Part shown: positions 34,489 to 45,700 of the stretch, piece by piece | Numbering within the stretch: the stretch's first letter is position 1 | Layout: every line of letters begins with the position of its first letter | The notes under the pieces: generated by a model | What the model was told of the DNA's origin: nothing | The model's input: only the letters and a program-made list of their open reading frames with translations | The model's database searches: none | Translations under genes and position numbers: made by a program | Assembly (NCBI GenBank): GCA_038049695.1 | Contig: CP142459.1 | Span: 67,262,001-67,326,000, forward strand | From: Cinnamomum chago | Lineage: Eukaryota; Streptophyta; Magnoliopsida; Laurales; Lauraceae | Reading direction: 5' to 3' | DNA: 64,000 bases

Positions 34489-35265
34489 GCTACACTCATG
34501 TATGTGTCAGAGATTACACCATCAAAGATGAGAGGAGCCATGAACACAAATTTCCAATTGATGATCAACATTGGAGTCTTCTTGGCATATCTAGTGGGTT
34601 ACTTTACAAACAAGATTGAGGGAGGGTATGGATGGAGAGTATCTATAGCCTTTGCAGCAATCTCAGCCATTGTGACAATCATGGGAGCTCACTACCTGCC
34701 TGAAACTCCCATTTCCCTAATCAAGGAAGGCCATGAAGAGTACACCTTGGTCATTTTGAAGGAGAGTCTATGATCTCATCCAAGCAAGGGAGGCCTCACA
34801 ACAAGTCAAGTATCTGTGGAGGAGCATTGTGACTTGGAAGTACAAGCCTCAGTTTTTCATGTCTGTTCTTATTCCCTTCTTCCAACAGATTACAGGCATG
34901 AATGCCCTCATATTCTATGCGCCTGTCCTCTTCCAAAGCTTTGGTTATGGAGGCCATTCTTCTCTCTCTCATGTCCGCCTTGCCCTTGATAACTGCCCTT
35001 GTCAATGTCCTGTATACCTTCATGGCAATTCAGTCTCTGGACAGGACTAGGAGACTCTACATCTTATTGCATGGTGGTATTTTCATGGCTATGTTTCAGG
35101 TGAATGAATGACAGTGCTCTTTATTTTCATTTTAGTTTTGTAATGACTGCACTGATTCTCTATGCAATTCAAAGTATACTAAAAAAATGTGTTGTTTTTC
35201 TGTGTAGACAGCAATTGGGGTTGTTCTTCCTATTCATAGTATACTAACTATTTTGTTCCCAAGAC
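34489..35265 (+). pseudogene. Sugar transport protein (STP, MFS) pseudogene fragment
   Basis: The middle of an H+/monosaccharide symporter is recognisable: MYVSEITPSKMRGAMNTNFQ, YGWRVSIAFAA, LPETPISLIKEGHEE in one frame, then WKYKPQFFMSVLIPFFQQIT and NALIFYAPVLFQSFGYGG in a second, then SALPLITALVNVLYTF and LYILLHGGIFMAMFQ in a third. A likely acceptor (GGGCAG before 34489) and a donor after 35100, with a next exon from about 35208 (TAIGVVLP), preserve the exon pattern. There are two frameshifts (near 34768 and 34968), and about nine residues are missing after the LPETP block. The N-terminal third (including the first membrane segments) and the C-terminal half are absent. It therefore cannot make a transporter. 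The adjacent MAPKKK3 fragment suggests both were moved here together or sequentially. Confidence 0.85.
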
Positions 35266-35469
35266 AATGGACATTCCTACTGAGAAAGTGTAAAAGGTCT
35301 GGAAGGAGCATAATTGGTACTGGAGCAGATTCGTCTCAAATGATGAAGAGGGTCACATGAGTACAGAAGTTTAGCTTGAACCTTGTCCAAAGCATTGAGA
35401 GCTTACTTTTTCAATGTTAGGAGAGATATATTACGAGATAAATTTCGAATGTTTGGAGATTTTCTTCAT

Positions 35470-35695
35470 CAGGGGCGGACCTACATATAAATGATCTGGG
35501 GCTACTGCCCCATGTCGATTTTCAAACTACCTGAGATTTGAATGGGTCATCGACAGTCCACATATAAATAATAAATAATCTCCCCACGTCTAAGTATTGT
35601 GATTGCCTCACATCACAAAATCTTGGTGAAAATACTTCTCCTCTTTCTAGCAAAAAATTAACCCCACCCAAATAAAAATCCTAGGTCTGCCATTG
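35470..35695. mobile_element. hAT MITE with 8-bp target duplication
   Basis: The 226-bp element begins CAGGGGCGGACCTAC and ends TAGGTCTGCCATTG, imperfect inverted ends. It is flanked by TTCTTCAT on both sides (35462-35469 and 35696-35703), an exact 8-bp duplication as made by hAT transposases. The interior is non-coding. Confidence 0.82.
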
Positions 35696-35719
35696 TTCTT
35701 CATCTACTCTTCTCTCTGT

Positions 35720-37389
35720 AAATTGTAATATTTTCCTTTGAAAGTGATTATGGAAACATAGAGCTTGTCATTTGCAGATTCTTTCATTTTGTAAACTTCA
35801 GTTACTTTCCATTTTCATCTTCATTTGTAGGTTTGATCAGAAGAATTTCTTCCCCTCTATAAGTTTGTAGAGATTAGAATTACCTATATTTGATGTTATC
35901 CTTTTAATTACCGATTGGAGGTGTTTCATGAGTATAATTTCTTGAATAAATGAAGAGAATTAAACAGTGAATTCTCTCACATTTGAAGCCTGAGCCAACT
36001 TGGATCTTCATAGACTGAGTGCAAGTGAATCAGTTTATAAGAAGACCGGGTGTGCTTAATATATATTCCTTTTTTTTCAGAAAAAAATAATCAGTTTACA
36101 AGTAAGGATAAGTTTGCTCCCCATATCTTGTTCGAAACCCGCATCAAATTTGTCCGGTGTGCTCATGGATGAGTTTAGCACATACGTCAAAGACCTCAAT
36201 GATACCCACGCCATAAAAAATAAAAAAAAAAGATTCATGTATTAGGATATAAGTAGGAGTCACAGTTTTATTCTTTATCCAATAAAATTATATTCTAGTA
36301 AATTATATAAAATCATATCTAGTAAAAAAATCAGCTTTGACTCACCCATTGCTAATTTCGACCTTCCCTTCCTAATTAATTTTGACTTTATGTGGAGCCC
36401 ACACAAAACATTGGAGCCCTATTATCCTCTAGCCTTATTTTTTTTATTATTACGGGATCGACCATCCACATCTGTTTTACTGTGGATTGATGACCTGAGG
36501 CTTATTCAATGTTTGATGAATGTTCCACACAGTTTTACCACTATTATTTCCTCCACGCCTAGTGAAAAGCTGCGTAAAACCCCTATGGCCCCTAGGTGGT
36601 AGCACAAGTGGACTCAACATTCGGTTCCTAAAGAGGGTCTTTAGAAGAACTAGAGGTCCGAAATAGAGAGGAACCATGATCCTGACCACTCGACCAACCC
36701 CTTGGAGTTATCGATATTTGATGTTTATCTACCATTAGATGGATGGTTCCTTAAGTTTTTATCCATTAGACCGTTGATTTGCATTTATCTATTCTCGTAG
36801 GTCAACAAGATGAGGTTTATAAAACATGTGTAGGACATATTTCAAAGTAGTGGGGGGCAGATCTAACCTGCATTTGCCCTCTAATTTTACCCATATCTAA
36901 CCTGCATTTGACCCACATAACCAGACCTGCATTTCATACGGTCAGTCGCGGGTCAAATAAATGTCATATGCAGTAAATTGGGTCAGATTAGAGTTAGTTC
37001 CACATATCCCGCTTCAATGGGTAGGGCTATCTTGGGGCTGACTCGGACCTAGCCCGCTTCGAGCCTAGTTTGGCCGTTAGTTTTAGTACTTTGGCCAGGT
37101 TTGGATTTAAAATTTTGGCCCGTTTAACATTTGGGGTAGGCTTGGATTAAGTGATATAAAGCCCGAACCTCAATCTAGCTCGGCCCAAATAAGTATAACA
37201 AGCTTAATGACTTATTTGTCAAAGCAAGTGAGAGAAAGCTGACCTGGCCCAGCGCAGTTGACTAAATGGGCGGGCTTGGACATGAAATTATTGAGGTGGG
37301 CTGAGCTCAGGCCAAGAACTTACATCCGGTGTCAGGCTTGGACCGGATGCGGACTTGTGATTGTATAAGTGTGGCGGACCTAGACATGC
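35720..37389. other. Repeat-rich spacer, no gene
   Basis: Frames are short and unrecognised. From about 36850 to 37380 the sequence is dominated by GGCTTGG, GGCCCG and CTGCATTTGACC words, as in decayed hAT-like repeats; ATCTAACCTGCATTTG occurs twice within 50 bp (about 36863 and 36895). Confidence 0.5.
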
Positions 37390-37397
37390 CTCAGTCC

Positions 37398-37766
37398 TAG
37401 GGATGTAAATGGGTCCCCGATTCCCCGATTACCCGGAGGTTCCGACCCATTAAAAACCGGGTTTGGGTCCTTCTTTAAGCCCCGATAAGTAAATGAGTTC
37501 GGATCTAGTTCCACTTTGGTTTGGACCCGTGGACCTAAGACCCGACATATTACCTCAATTTTTGAAAATTTCTCCTAAAAAACATGTTTTTTAATATCAT
37601 TCTCTACTTAGACCCGGATATGGATTCAGACCCGTCCCATATATGGCTATGGTTCCGATTTCGGAACCAAGAAATCGGTTCCGGATTCGGTTCCACCTTT
37701 TCCTTAACGGTTCCGGTTTTGGGTCTACTATGGACCTGGATTGGAATCGACCCGTTTACAACCCTA
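37398..37766. mobile_element. hAT MITE with aged 8-bp target duplication
   Basis: The ends TAGGGATGTAAATGGGTC and (complement of the right end) TAGGGTTGTAAACGGGTC match at 16 of 18 bases. The flanks CTCAGTCC (37390-37397) and CTTAGCCC (37767-37774) agree at six of eight, with both differences C/T transitions. The 369-bp interior is rich in GACCCG and CGGTTCC words. It carries no gene; the 109-codon frame crossing its right end is incidental. Confidence 0.8.
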
Positions 37767-37783
37767 CTTAGCCCTTGCCATGA

Positions 37784-38559
37784 ACACCCCAGCATGTTTT
37801 ACGCGTGGAATGAGGAGATACAAACTGGAGATTCGAACGTAGCAAACGCAGGCCATGAACATGGTAGACAGATTTTACCCCAAAAAAATGAAAACTCAAG
37901 TTACATATCCTAATCCATACCAGCTGAGGTTTCAATGCACCAAGTTAAGCATTTGTATTTTATTCTCATTTAATATAAGTTATTGTTACCGATAAAAAAA
38001 CAAAAATTAAAAAAAAAAAAAAAACCAAGTTAAGTGCCATCACCATCAAGTGAGAGGCACCCATCATCTAATCAACCACTGAAATGACCCTCTCAACCCA
38101 TGATTATACACTTTTTTAACATTGTTTGAGAACTGACAAAACTTAGGACTTGGAAAGGCACCACACAGCTAAGAAACTCAGTAGATACCAGCCAAATTAG
38201 TAAGACTGTTCGACTCACTCCACTTGTAGGCTACTGAACTGAGTCAACTCAGACAAGTCAGGGTGAATCAGTCAGAATGAGTTTTTAACCTGAGATATTA
38301 GCTATCCTTGTGGTCCATTCATTCCTCTCTTTTTCCCCACCACTTGCCAACAAAATCTCTCTCTTTGCTGTTCTAGGCCACACTTATTTTGGTGGGTGTG
38401 TGTAAAACAAATCCTCATCCACATGTGGTTTGGCACTTGAGCACCTCACAATCCATAGGAATATCCAATCATAGGAATAGTGAGATTTAAAATATTGTAG
38501 TGTACAATGAGATAAACACACCCATCTTCTTCCCTCAAACAAAGAAAGTGAGAAGAAGA
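37784..38559. other. Trx m upstream region
   Basis: This holds spacer and the thioredoxin m promoter. An A-rich run lies at about 37996-38026. No TATA box is clear enough to call, and no other gene is seen. Confidence 0.45.
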
Positions 38560-39789
38560 ATGGCCATGGAAGCCTGCTTTCAAGTGAGCACCTTTGCCAC
38601 TGCTACCAAAGCATGTATTATAAATACTCATCTCCCACACTTTTTCTCCAAGGAAAAGCTTAATTTGCCGACATGTAAGGGGTTCAACAAGGCCACCCCT
38701 CTCTCATCAACTTCATCTACTTCCTCCTCTTCAATTGCTCCAATTATCTGCCAAGGACGCCGATCGCGAATCATTTGCAAAGCACAAAATACAACCAATG
38801 AAGGTAATTACTTCATTTATAGCTTAATCAAAACTCTAGTTAGTCACTGTTGCCTGTTACACTCAGCATACTCACTTCTACAAATATTAATTCTGCTCCA
38901 CATTTCAATTATATGTAGTGGTGACACCCCTAAGTTGCTTAATCAAAATTGATCTTCAGGCATCAAACTGTTCATGCTTTAACATCTTGGGAACTTGGTT
39001 CAATTCAAGAACATTAGTATAATTCAACTCAGAGCATGGGTTATAGTAAACTGTGATTAATACAGATTATATCAACATCATTAGAGGACTCAAATGGTGT
39101 AGATTCAAGTGGGTCGAGTCCGAACAGGCCTAATCACCATCTAACTCAATCGAAGAATGTTTCCTTTGAACGACTTGATGCCTTCTCTAGCAATATTTTG
39201 TTAGAAGTGTGAGATAAAAGATCTTAAGAAGTCTGGTACAACCTGTTCTTACAATTCCAATGGTTAAAAAGGGTTTTATAACTTTGGATTAGCATGTAAA
39301 ATAACTGTTCAGACACAGTTTTCTTAACCTCAAACCTATTCCAAAGAAGAAAATCAGGGAAAACCTCATTAATTTTGGATTGGTAGTAAACCACTAAGAT
39401 CATACTAAAACATGTTGAACCCCATACAGTTATTGTGGCACTAATCATGTTGTGATTGGAAATTCGCAGTTATTGCTGTGACTGATTCAAGCTGGAGTAA
39501 CCTTGTCATAGGAAGTGAAACGCCGGTTCTAGTGGAGTTCTGGGCACCATGGTGCGGACCTTGTCGAATGATCGCCCCTGTGATTGATGAACTAGCGAAA
39601 GAATATGCGGGCAAGATCATGTGCTACAAGCTCAACACCGACGATTGCCCGAGCATCGCCACCCAATATGGAATTCGGAGCATCCCAACTGTGTTAGTGT
39701 TCAAGAACGGGGAGAAGAAAGAAAGCGTCATAGGTGCGGTCCCTAAGTCTACATTGACTGCTACTATAGAGAAATATGTGGCTGCGTGA
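38560..39789 (+). CDS. TRXM: Thioredoxin M-type, chloroplastic
   Basis: This small plastid protein reduces target disulfides (Calvin-cycle enzymes, NADP-malate dehydrogenase, 2-Cys peroxiredoxin) using electrons from ferredoxin-thioredoxin reductase. Two exons, 38560-38803 and 39470-39789 (TGA), give 564 nt and 187 residues; the intron is GT-AG, phase 1. Residues 1 to about 75 are Ser/Thr-rich and basic, a plastid transit peptide ending near the [10 protein letters not shown] segment. The mature domain has WCGPC with Cys110 and Cys113, preceded by VLVEFWAP, and the cis-proline in RSIPTV (Pro154). The length is normal for the family. The m-type is chosen over f, x, y and z from the [11 protein letters not shown] and [19 protein letters not shown] blocks. 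The first in-frame Met (38560) is followed two codons later by another. Confidence 0.95.
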
Positions 39790-39979
39790 GGAAAGAATTC
39801 TCTACCCATTTGTTTAGAATGTCATTCCCATATCAATTATAATTTCAGATGGGCGTATGTAGTTCATGGATTTCTTCTGTATAAATACACTGCCTTTGAA
39901 AATTCTGTCATTTCATTTGCACCCATGGCCATTGCTAGTTAAAAATTTGTTTATTTGGTTTGTGGCCCAACTACAGAAA

Positions 39980-40054
39980 GGTCCACAGGATGAACAGTTC
40001 AGAACTGCTGATTTGCTAAAGAAATTTACAGAGATAAACCCAGAGGATGAGTGA
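39980..40054 (+). other. Orphan exon-like frame, unrecognised
   Basis: After an acceptor-like CAACTACAG, the frame reads KGPQDEQFRTADLLKKF then TEINPEDE and a TGA. It looks like the hydrophilic C-terminus of a protein more than random sequence, but no upstream exon lies between it and Trx m. I do not recognise it. It could be a relocated last exon or chance. Confidence 0.25.
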
Positions 40055-40059
40055 GGAGA

Positions 40060-42289
40060 TGAAATATTTCTTTGACCCAGCAATGAAGACTTTCTTCACC
40101 TTGTAGTAGAAGTCTTTTCGTGCAAAAAGCAAGGAAACAGGCCACACCTTAAAAGTTAGTTTGTTCAGTGTTGCGCAACTAGAGAACTATAGAAATATAC
40201 CATGGTTGTGTGATCCGCTGTTGGGTCCCAATGGTAAGGACACAATGTTTCAACAGGCCTTAAACAGGTCCCCAGCTGTGTCACAAGATCATTCAACTCA
40301 TCTTCCCAACCAGGGACTCTGTTTTTCCCAGCATATACTGGCATTAGCAGTACTGCCTTTCCAATACCTCTTGGGTGCAATATCTGTATTATATCTACAG
40401 ATAGATTACAATAATTCCATCTTCTTCTCAAGGCAGATGTAGGATTGACTTGTGTAATAATATCTGTATTCTTCACTTGATCACCACCAAGGACTTACAG
40501 TGCATTTTTTAAACAATAATGGGCCATCGACTTGTTGCCCATTATTGGAATAGCACTTGAGCTATTTGGGAAGCACATTAAGGGGCCTCCAACATCAGTT
40601 TTTTGTACCAACTGATAACAGGACTGTCAAGTATAAATGCTTGAATTTATAAGAAATTTACATACAAGTATAAAACCACCTGCCTTTATAGTATTAACAA
40701 ACCACCTCTATTTTTCAATACTTAGAACCACTTATCCCCTCTAAGCATATTAGTCTGTCAACTTGAGGAACATGGTCTGAGAACAAGGTCTTCTACACAC
40801 ACACACACACATAAAACATTGAAAAAAGAGCAACAATCTGATAAGTATCAAAGGTGGGCCACGATGAAAGAAAATGGTAGGGTCAGACCTTCCTCAAGGT
40901 GTTCTTTTTAAAGGGGGAAAGCCCTCAAACGAGACAAACCCCACCAACGCTGAAGCCAAACCGTCACATACAACCACCTCTCCATGAATTGACACTCACT
41001 CCACTTTGGGAGTTACCAGTGAAACCCATCAAACTAATATAATCCACTAAATTTAACGACCAATAAATGGATTTATCTAACAGTTGGTACAACAAAAGCA
41101 CAAATCAAAGCTAGGTTATTAAACGAACACATTCTAATCTACTCCTAACCCCAATGTAGCACTGCCCACCATCTGCCCTTCCCCATGAATGGCATCCAAC
41201 CATATGGATTCAATAAATTTGTTTCTTATTTAAAAAACAAAAAGATTATTTCCTAATAGAATATTAACTTTTTTTCTCCAGTAAATACTCACCCACCCAG
41301 ACTCACGCACCCAAACCAAAGTCCCTCAACATCAGTTTTACAACTGATCAATCCCTGCCTGTTACCGTGGAGGAAGGTGTCTCACCACTGACCTAAAAGT
41401 GCATTGGCAATGTAGAATATTAAAACATGTAAATGTAGTTCAACAGTACGCGTGTAGAAGTCCAGTCTCACACGACCCAGGCCCATCAAGCCCGTTAAAA
41501 ATTCAGCCTATTTTATCAATAGTCATAGGTCTTAGTCAGTAATGAACACTTGCTAATTGTAAGAGGTTTACTGTGCAATACTCAGGTGATTCATTTGATT
41601 TCATTGTAACTGATTGTAACCTTCAATTGTAGACATTTGATTGGCAATAGACACCTATAAACTCATGGTTGATCCCAAAGGGGTGGGCAAACCTTCAGCC
41701 ACATCTCTACTTCTCATTTTTATTTCTATTTGCATTTCTCTGCCTCAAGTGACATGGTATCTATCCTCGTTGGTCATTTGACTTATTTCTGTCCACATGC
41801 AGAGCCCCACATGAGGGGACTGTCAGGACCTCTTCACACACATTGTACTGTCTTTCACTAGCAGTTCGAGCTTTTGTTTGGTTTACGGGGGAATGTTCGT
41901 TAGGAACACTTTGGTTCACAATAGAATTTTCAATGGAAGAGTCATACCATCAATTGCATGTGCTTTTTAAGTCTTAAGATTTCTCATTTGATCATCTTAA
42001 CCATCCAATCTCAGCCCTTAAGGCTAATGCTTAAACGAAATGTTTTAAGAGCAATGACTTTGACTTTGAATCCATGCAGTGCACGGCTCAAAAACACCCA
42101 TCGGAAGTAGACCGCAGTCTGACACATTCTGACACAGTCAATGTTTTACATCAGCTTTTCATTCGAAGTATGTGTGATCTGTGTTATAACGGATTCACAC
42201 CACCTATATCACCAATACACGGCCGATACATATTACCATTGCACACATAAGCTGATAAAAGTCACAAATTGGAGTGATGTGGACTCCTC

Positions 42290-42327
<38 letters not shown>

Positions 42328-42796
42328 AGTATCCTACTTTACAATTTAGACTGGAATATACTAACAAGATATATTTCACTCAGAGAGTTGTTCAAGCTCA
42401 TATGTATATATATTAAGTCACCTTTCTATACCAATGCAACACTTGGAAGCATCAAAACCGCGCAATTAAATTTCCCTCCCTGTTTCCAGATTTTCTTGAA
42501 AGGTGTTAGTAAACAGACAAAAAAGGGCTATGAAAGCTATCATACACAAGACCGCCAAATCCAGCCACAAGTTAGGAAGAAGAAGCAATGATATATCTTC
42601 ACATTAGAAAAACCATTAGCTGTATGGTTTTACCTTTCTGACACTAAGAAAGTGGAAGCGTGGAAAGCCCCGGTTGATAAGGTTTTATAAGAACTTCCAA
42701 ATTCCAACGCATGGACAGCACGGGATCAGATGATATGATCTCCTCACTCGACAGCAGCTCGTCTTGTGGAGAAAAACACTGAGAGAACAAAGACCT
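40060..42796. other. Spacer between Trx m and SEUSS 3' end
   Basis: No supported gene. It contains a (CA) run at about 40794-40810 and a (GA) microsatellite at 42293-42326. A repeat phrase near 41790-41870 (TTTCTGTCCACATGCAGAGC and ACTAGCAGTTCGAGC) also occurs in rearranged order in a SEUSS intron (48977-49266). The SEUSS 3' UTR occupies the right end. Confidence 0.45.
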
Positions 42797-45700
42797 TCAA
42801 GGAGATGACTTCCAGTCAAATTGGTGATTACTTAAGCCGTTCACCGCTCCAAGCCCACTCAATAGCCGATTCCGCAAATCTTGTTGCTGTTGATTCATAG
42901 TTGGATCCTGAGTCATCAAAGTGATGCCCACACTTCTGTTAAAGCTTGCAGAGTTATTAGCCATTGCGGCTCTGATCCCGCTAGCCGTAACCAATGCCCC
43001 AGTTCCATTCATATTCATGTTGCCATATCCTGCACCATTTATACCAGAACTGTTCGCAACCCCTTTTCCAATTAGGCAGCTTCTATCGTTCGCAGTTGCA
43101 TTGCCTGTCTGCATGATTCCATTGATGTTTTTTACCTCATTCCCTGAACTGACGCCCACAATGTGACCCCCTCCAGTTAGCTGAGAACTCATTATCATTT
43201 CCTGTATGATTTGCTGCACAGAACTCTGAGAATCATTACAATCGGTATCTTGGGACTGCAACATCTGCTGCATAGGAATATTTGCAGGTGAATTTGCAGA
43301 ATTCATCTGTGTGTCGGCAGGCGACAGCGAGCGGTTATGAGGAGGTTGTGGGGCATTGTTATTCGAAGCAGATGGTGTTGGTGATGAGAAAGGGGAAGAT
43401 GACTTGGGCTGTGACTGTGGGGGCAGTGAAGTAGATGAGCCGGCTGATGGGACCTGGACAGTGCTCCCACCATAAGGACTGTTTGCATTGTTCACAGAGT
43501 TTTCCTGCCTGGAATTCATGGAGTTTTGGTGGAGAAGTCCGACAATCATTGTACCGGCAGATGTGGATGTGGATGCAGTGCTGAGTGAGTTTTTTGCAGT
43601 GACTAAACCATTGTTACCAGAAAGTTGCACTGATGCCCCAAAAGAATTCTGGTCATTTGAATTATGTGTCACTGGTTGATCCCCAGGCTGTTGGCCCTGA
43701 CCATGCTGAACAGAAGAAGTAGCAGTCCTTCGAGGGAAATTGATCAAGCTTGCTGGACAAGAAAAATAATTCTTTAGCTCCTGCATTGAAACTCCAGAAA
43801 AAAAAAAAACTCAACAAATAAAATAATATTCCAAGTGCCTGCCTGACGGCCTACAGTCTGGCTTGAAGCCAAGATGTAGCATTGAAGCAGTAATCACTGA
43901 TTCTGAATAAGGAAGTATGTCACTACAATAAGACTGCAAAAAGGTATTGGCTGTGTTTGATTCCTTTCTCCTTGCTGTTTTAGGAGCTGGCCAAATTAAT
44001 TTTTGAATTTTGGGTATATTACTTGGAAAAATTACAAAAAAGCAAGTCAAACAAGAAATGTTTACTTGGATCCTTCACGACAATGAGCCAAGCACCCCTA
44101 GTTCAATGTGCCAGGATCCTCCCAGAATGATTTGGCACTGTTTGATGGCTCACTTATCCAACAGATTCATGTGTCCCAGGCTGGGCATTAATATTATGTT
44201 CAAGATTCCGCACACCCAGCTTGTACCTTTAATAGTCCAAATGCATAGACTCTACTGACAAGTTATTTATAAGCATCCATCAACGAAGCTCTAAATGCAT
44301 ACAACACACGGATGCAAAAGTGCCTCATACTAGTCAAGTTGGTCAGATCCCCATTATCTATAAGTTTGATGGCCCACTTATCAAACAGACTCATTTGTCC
44401 CACGCCGGACAATGATATTATGCCCTACAAGGTTCCATATAAACCAGCTTGTACCAGGAACAGTCCAAACACATGGACTCTACTGACAGGTCATGTGCAC
44501 ACATCCATCAACCAAGCTTTAAATACACCACATATTGATGCAAGTATCAGAATAAAAAAAAAGAAAGAGTGCCTCGTATAAGCCTAGTTGGTCAGATGAC
44601 TCAGATCACCCTGTTGAGTCATCCTAGATGCAAGCCGGATAAGATCACTGCAGCCGAACAACTGGAAAAATAAATTTCTCACAGAACAAAAAAGAGAAGC
44701 AATCATATGCTGTTGATAGCATGGTTCTGGCAGAAGATTACACCTGTGTGAACATATATGTGATCCAACTGACTCATATCACATGCCTTCAATACATAGA
44801 CATCACATGGCCTCAATCAAAGAAAGGCAAGCACCGCACAGGTTAAACAAGGTTGTCAGCTATGTCAGCACCATACTGACAGCAGCTTAAGATCATTTAT
44901 GAACAGCAGATGCATATGCATTAAGAGACAACTGCAGTGGTCGAGCATAATTTTGTCAAGCACTCATGAAGTCATTCATAGTGTGTGTGAGGGAAGTGGG
45001 CGTGGCTGTAAATTTTTAGACAAAACCTAAGTCAATGCAGTTTGTTGGATACCCAATGACTGACAAAATTGTAACAATTTTTATCCCAAAACTTAGGTGG
45101 CCTGCACTGTCCCTCTATAAGGTGTGTCCCGCCATCCCTTTGTTGGGTGTGTCTCGATTTCAAAACTTTTGTGGCATGCACTGTCCCATTGTAATGTGCG
45201 TGTGGGTGTGTGAAATGTGAATGGCTAGGGCTCAAGTATATTTAAAAAACAGGAACTATGGGAACACACTGCTTCTTGTAATCTCATGGAGGCATCGAAA
45301 GAGAAATAGAAGATCATTTAAGGCAATAGTTCTTCTTAGTCTTTTGCCCTAGCAAGGATCAAAGTATAACTAATCAAATGGAGCAGTCTGCAAGCCAATG
45401 AATTTTATGGGCTAATGCAACTGGCCTACATAGAGATAGGAGGGCACCATTTGACAGGCCATGCTCAGCACATAGATGGTCAAGACAGATCCTTCCACCA
45501 GTGGAAGGATATAAATTGAATGTGTATGCCTAAACAAACAAACAAATAAGCTAAAGTGTGTGGTAGACTGGTAGCTCAAAAAGGTAACCCATCATCTGAT
45601 ATGGTAGCATAATTAAAAAGAGAATTTGTGTAGACTATCATGTCCTTACCAGAGGCAGCCTGTATTGGTGATTTGGATAGGGAAGAGATTCTCACCTGTT

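Noticed and set aside
40165-40476. 103-codon minus-strand frame (…PRGIGKAVLLMPVYAG…)
   Set aside because: I could not link it to any family, and there are no supporting splice signals or neighbours; chance is more likely.
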